NCBI GenBank assembly: GCA_025331435.1
Contig: JAIWNI010000056.1
Location: forward strand, 62,001-126,000
Length of the DNA: 64,000 nucleotides
From: Choanephora cucurbitarum
Taxonomy: Eukaryota > Mucoromycota > Mucoromycetes > Mucorales > Choanephoraceae
Direction of reading: 5' to 3'
The translations under genes were made by a program, and so were the position numbers. This document shows positions 59,723-64,000 of the stretch, in pieces. Numbering within the stretch: the first letter of the stretch is position 1; every line of letters begins with the position of its first letter. The notes below the pieces were generated by a model. The model did not search any database, was not told the DNA's origin, and worked only from the letters and a program-made list of their open reading frames with translations.

Positions 59723-62700
59723 ATGGATCAATCTCGCTCCACTAGCGTTCCTTTATTGACGTTAGGTGATGATTTTGGTGAACTGATGAAATCTTCTTAT
59801 AGTTTACCTTCTATACAAGCACCTTCATTGCAACTTGTTTCAGATATCCTATCCCACGACGAATCAGAATTGGATACGACCTCTAGATCACAATCATTAG
59901 ATGAAGGAGATAACGAGAGTATGTGGAGTAGTAGTAGTGAAAATGAAATTGGGATTGCTATTCATGGTAGAAAGGCATCACAATCAGTTCGTCCATTCGC
60001 TATGAATGCTCTGTCCTCTGACCTTCTTTATGAGGATATCTGGACTGATTCTCCTGCCTTTCATGACTATCTTCACCAGTTAAAGGGCTGTCTTTATCAT
60101 TTTATTGCCTGGTTTGAACAAGTGGAACAATGCCGACAATTAGAGATGGGTAAGAGAATGCTGCCTTAAGAAAGTGAGAAAGGAACTCAACAAGTTGAAT
60201 AGCTTACAACAAGTCAATTGTTCTCCTGTTTGAGCAGTCGAAATTGATACTAAACGAACCATTCTATACGTCTACGGAATGTCCACAGCTTCAATGGCCA
60301 ACTCAGCTCGCTTCTGCATATCAACATGAATCTACAAACTCAGCTTTATGTAAGCATATATGATCTCTTCTTTGTGTTCATTCATACTGACATCTCAAGG
60401 TATTTAGCTTGTTTACAAGACCATAGTATAAAGATGAAAGACGTTTTAGCGGTAAATGAATCACAACCCCTTTTTTTTTATTTCTTATTTCTTATTTAAA
60501 ATGAGTTAGCGTTTTGAGACCACAATTGCAGATCTAAGAACTAAGCATTTACAATGTTTAAATACCTATTGTGCATCGCAGAAGGAAAAGACTTCTCAAA
60601 CAAATCATCGATTATTGGATGTAAGTAAATGAGTTTATCTCGTGTATAGACAATTCACATGAACATTGCATAGGATCTAAGTACAGCTCTTTTTGCAGCC
60701 AAAAGAGAGTTATGCAAAGTGTTGCTAGACTACATTCAAACACTAAACGAATGGATCAAATCTACTCGACACTTATTGGACGAAAATGTAAACTGTCAAA
60801 ATGACGGTAGTTTAAGATTTAAAGCTAATTTGCTTTTTTCTATAGGTTGAGCCTTTATTGAAAAATCATCAACATGCTAAACAAACAAATCTAAATGCCT
60901 TAAATGATCTGGCCTTGATCTGGGGTGAATTAAATCAAGATCCGAGCATTGATTTTGGCAGCAACTTTGATATTTCATTTTCTCGCTTCTCATTTGGAGA
61001 TTGTCATGAAGTAAGAAACCTTCTTCTCTTCTCATTCCTCCCTAATTGACCCCCTTCTCAAAAGTTAAACAACGATAGACTGTCTTGCTTTATTCAAGAA
61101 AGACTAGCTTCTTATTATGACCATCTAAAGAAATCAGACTCAAATGAACACACTACAAAATCTCGACCATCCTCGCCTAATTCTTTCCTTCATTTACCTC
61201 GAGTGACTGTAAGGACATGAGAGCTTGTCCTTCATTGTTGCTAATTTCTTGTAGCAGAGATACAATAGCTCGGACTCAAACACCTCACAAACATCCTCAT
61301 GTCGACAGATGAAAGGCTACTTGTTTGCTAAACAAAGATATCCTGGTGATGCAAGTATCTATGGAAACAACTTGCAGCATCAAAGCAGCAAGTGGGAAAG
61401 GTAAAGCAGACCAAAATAAAGTTATAACGACCATGTGAATTGACATGTGTATGATAGACATTATTTTTTTGTTTCAAAGGAGGATGGTCATTTGAAGCAA
61501 CATATAGACTCCAGTGTAACGTTCTTTGAGAAAGAGAGATTAAATTGCCTGACTATGACTTACCTATCTATTCATCTCAAGTAGACTAGTGTTCAAATAG
61601 CTGATTTAAGGAACGTAGAAGTACAAGCATCTGAATCGGATAAAAGAGACTTTGTGATCCAAGTTCTCTCTCAGAGCGATAATTGCATGTAAGTCTCAAC
61701 TGGCATCACTCATTTCCGCTCTTATTCATGTGTCTATAGTATCAGTCTTCAGACAGAAACAGCCATTGAATTTCAGCAGTGGCTACATGCACTCAAGTCC
61801 TGGAATCCTAATTCATTAACCATAAAAAACATAACAAAGTCAGACCATAGAGACATTAAAACAAAATCATTTTTAAGCAGTACAGTAAGTCTGATTTCAT
61901 AGAGAAAAAATGAATTGAATTCATGACAGCTTTATGTGTTAGACGGTTTCACAGCAGGGCTCAGTGATTCCTCATCAACAGCAGCAACAGCAACAACAGA
62001 AGCAACAGAAGCAACAGAAGCAACAGAAGCAACAGTTACAACAACAACAGTTACAACAGCAACAGTTACAACAGCAACAGTTACAACAGCAACAGTTACA
62101 GCAACAACAGTTACAGCAACAGCTACTGCAATTGCAGCAGCAACAGCAACACAAGCAACCGAAACAACCGAAACAACCGAAACAGCACAAGCAAAAACAG
62201 CATAGCAACAAGAAGGGATTTGTTAGCCCGAATCTATCTGGAAGAAGAAGCGCAGACTTTTTCTTAACTGTAAGTAACAAGTATTGTAAAAACACTTCTC
62301 ATTTAGTATTCACTCTATCTCTGCCTTTTGTTCTAGACTAAAACACAATCCAAGAGCTCAATGGACTATAGCAGTTCTCATTCTAAGGGAGGTCTGATTG
62401 GATACCCAATTCCTGTCACAGAATGTCCTATTGATTGTTGTAGCATGACTGATTTCATGGATCATTCCAAAGTTCAATTGACAGGACTGTTTCAAATTCA
62501 TAGTAAGCAAAAGCTCATGTATCATCCATTCTTGATTTTAGTTAACCGTTGTACTTTAGAATCTTGCATTGATAAAGTGAATTGTGTATCTTATCATACA
62601 GGTGCTTTATATGTGCTTCACGTATCACTCTTTGAAAATGGTTTGCTTCATATGCAAACTGAAAAGGTAAAGTTTAGACATTTTTACTAAAATAGAAACA

Positions 62701-64000
62701 TGTTTAATTTTTTTAATTTATTTCATATAATATAGGTTGATAATACCTTTTTTCATCTTCCTTTACAATTAGGATCTTTATCCACTCAAGATATATACCC
62801 ATTCTCTGATTCAATCAACCAAATGAAATACTGCATTGTTATTCGATCAAAGCCTTCTGAAACCTATCACCTGTTGACTGCCAGTAAACTGCAAAGAGAT
62901 ACTTGGATCCATCGACTGAAATCATGCTGTAAATCAGATGGTTCTAGCAAGTTTTTGTTGAGTGGTATTGATAGACCATTGACCAACACAAGTTCGAAAA
63001 CGATGTGTAGTTTATCCATACGTATTGCCGAAGCACGCAAATTGCTTGTGAGTCATAAAGACTCAGACCATAATGAAATGTATTGTGATATTGTGGTCGA
63101 TCATGAGATCCGGGGATTAACAGGATCCTCAAGAAAAAGCCCTAATGTTTCCTGGAAAGAAGAATTTCATTTCTCGTAAGACAAATAGAGTGTTGCTCAT
63201 ATTCGAATACTTAACTTTTCATTTAGAGATACTGCTAAAATCAAGGATGGAGTGACCATTAATATTTATACTAAAAACAACAAAAATGATAGAGAAAGTC
63301 TTTATGGTAAAATAACCCTATTTCTGAAAGTGAAAATCGACTGATCTGTTATTTCCCCCATCTAGGTATGGTCTGTTTACCTATTTCACGTATCAACACA
63401 GGTTACACAATGCAAGAGGAATGGTATGAAATTCGAAGAGGAAACAAGCAACGTACATTTGCATCTTCTTTAGCAAGCTTAGGTACCAGTAACATCTCCT
63501 ATGGTCAAATACGAATTGGTGTTTTGTTAGAACAATTCGAAGTCTATTCTTTGGATTATTATCAGCCACTGATAAATGCATTAGCCGAATTCAGACACGA
63601 CATCATTTATGAGATTGCACGAAAATCTTCGGATCTACAAACATTGGCCAAATGCCTATTAAGGATTTATGAGGGCATGGGAATGACATTGACTTGGATC
63701 AAATCGCTGATAGATTATGAAGTATCTTGCTTAAATACAGGTAAATACTTGAATCAACCTAAAGCTGATATCCATTCTGACTGTCTATGTTTCTTAGATG
63801 ATGTCAATACTCTCTTTAGGTAATTCAAAAGAAGCAAAAGAAAAAAAAGCAGTGTGATGGATATACTTAATATATGACCTTTCTATAGAGGAAACTCGTT
63901 TTTTACAAAGGTGTTGGATAACTATATGAGAATGAGTGGTAAAGAATTCCTGGAAGAAGCGTTACAACACACAATTGAAAAGATATGCAAATTTGGTCTT
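59723..64000 (+). CDS. Ras GTPase-activating protein, BAR-PH-PH-C2-RasGAP (3' end outside window)
   Basis: 1097 residues visible; continues past the right edge. Exons: 59723-60149, 60203-60349, 60408-60451, 60510-60620, 60674-60787, 60846-61010, 61065-61208, 61255-61400, 61458-61515, 61585-61688, 61740-61884, 61943-62269, 62337-62666, 62736-63175, 63227-63306, 63366-63740, 63798-63819, 63889->64000. A Ser-rich N-terminus precedes a helical BAR-like domain (about 105-360; AAKRELCKVLLDYIQTLNEW). PH1 is at about 402-507 (MKGYLFAKQR, FQQWLHALKSW), then a Gln/Lys-rich repeat (about 545-620), a second PH-like domain (to about 820; RDTWIHRLKSCC), a C2 domain (about 833-935; LSIRIAEARKLL), and RasGAP from about 985 with LLEQFEVYSLDYYQPL and TLFRGNSFFTK. 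The Arg in TLFRGN matches the catalytic arginine finger; an intron splits that codon. The protein should switch Ras off. The short intron 63741-63797 is phase-neutral and could be retained. Confidence 0.92.
61975..62200 (+). repeat. CAA/CAG-rich tandem repeats inside the RasGAP gene
   Basis: Three kinds of short tandem units: GAAGCAACA (9 nt, about four copies), CAGTTACAACAGCAA-like (15 nt, about five copies) and CCGAAACAA (9 nt, about three copies). In the gene frame they encode Gln/Lys/Leu-rich sequence between the two PH domains. Length variation by slippage is expected. Confidence 0.85.

Noticed and set aside
61936..62205. Thr/Ala/Glu-rich open frame across the RasGAP repeat
   Set aside because: It is another frame of the same repeat. 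Only the Gln/Lys frame connects to flanking PH-domain exons with matching splice phases.
61975..62295. 106-codon Cys-rich open frame on the minus strand
   Set aside because: It is the reverse complement of the CAA/CAG repeats in the RasGAP exon (TTG/TGC gives Cys/Leu), not an independent gene.

Overview
The window is nuclear DNA from a filamentous fungus, most likely an early-diverging Mucoromycota member (Mucorales-like). Reasons: AT-rich spacers with long A/T runs; many short GT-AG introns, mostly about 50-120 nt; compact head-to-tail and tail-to-tail gene packing; a secreted, probably GPI-anchored chitin deacetylase; a group X-type hybrid histidine kinase; a Ras protein with a short N-terminal extension; and several proteins I cannot assign outside this lineage. 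No rRNA, tRNA, CRISPR array or intact transposon was seen. Exon models were built by eye from splice signals, reading phase and protein family knowledge. Every complete multi-exon model sums to a whole number of codons, but no transcript evidence was available.

Layout, left to right. 1-7102 (+) is the 3' part of a very large hybrid histidine kinase (AAA-type ATPase/NACHT-like region, helical repeats, GAF, HisKA, HATPase_c, REC). It is followed tail-to-tail by a DASH/Dam1-complex Duo1 subunit and a PP2C phosphatase (both -). An F-box protein (9.7-11.0 kb, +) and an unrecognised coiled-coil protein (12.0-12.8 kb, +) come next. A kelch propeller protein (13.45-15.17 kb) and a VPS9-domain Rab5-type GEF (15.2-17.4 kb) follow on the + strand only 34 bp apart, tail-to-tail with a chitin deacetylase (-). 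Then come a small double zinc-finger protein, a SWIB-domain SWI/SNF subunit (both -), valyl-tRNA synthetase, a Coq11-like NAD(P)-binding protein and an orphan protein (all +). A 2.8-kb spacer precedes a BCS1-like AAA ATPase (+), a second double zinc-finger protein (-) and GAPDH (-).

From 36.0 to 41.5 kb lies the largest gene-poor stretch. It contains coding-like debris broken by stops and frameshifts. Then follow a Csc1/OSCA-type channel (41.6-44.5 kb, -), a DH-domain Rho GEF with a predicted transmembrane segment (45.1-48.1 kb, -), a GGA clathrin adaptor (49.7-51.7 kb, -), Dsc3 and a polyprenol reductase (+, 32 bp apart), and mitochondrial ribosomal protein uS19m (-).

The right end is the most interesting part. 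A Ras GTPase (55.7-56.5 kb, +), a CDC25-type RasGEF (56.6-59.3 kb, -) and a BAR-PH-PH-C2-RasGAP (59.7 kb to the window end, +) are three consecutive genes. The switch, a candidate activator and a candidate inactivator therefore sit within 8.3 kb. Ras and the RasGEF converge with 52 bp between stop codons. The RasGEF and RasGAP diverge from one 398-bp spacer. Together with the Rho GEF, the VPS9 GEF and the Arf-binding GGA protein, this window is rich in small-GTPase signalling and membrane-traffic genes. Housekeeping genes (GAPDH, ValRS) stand out by strongly biased codon choice.
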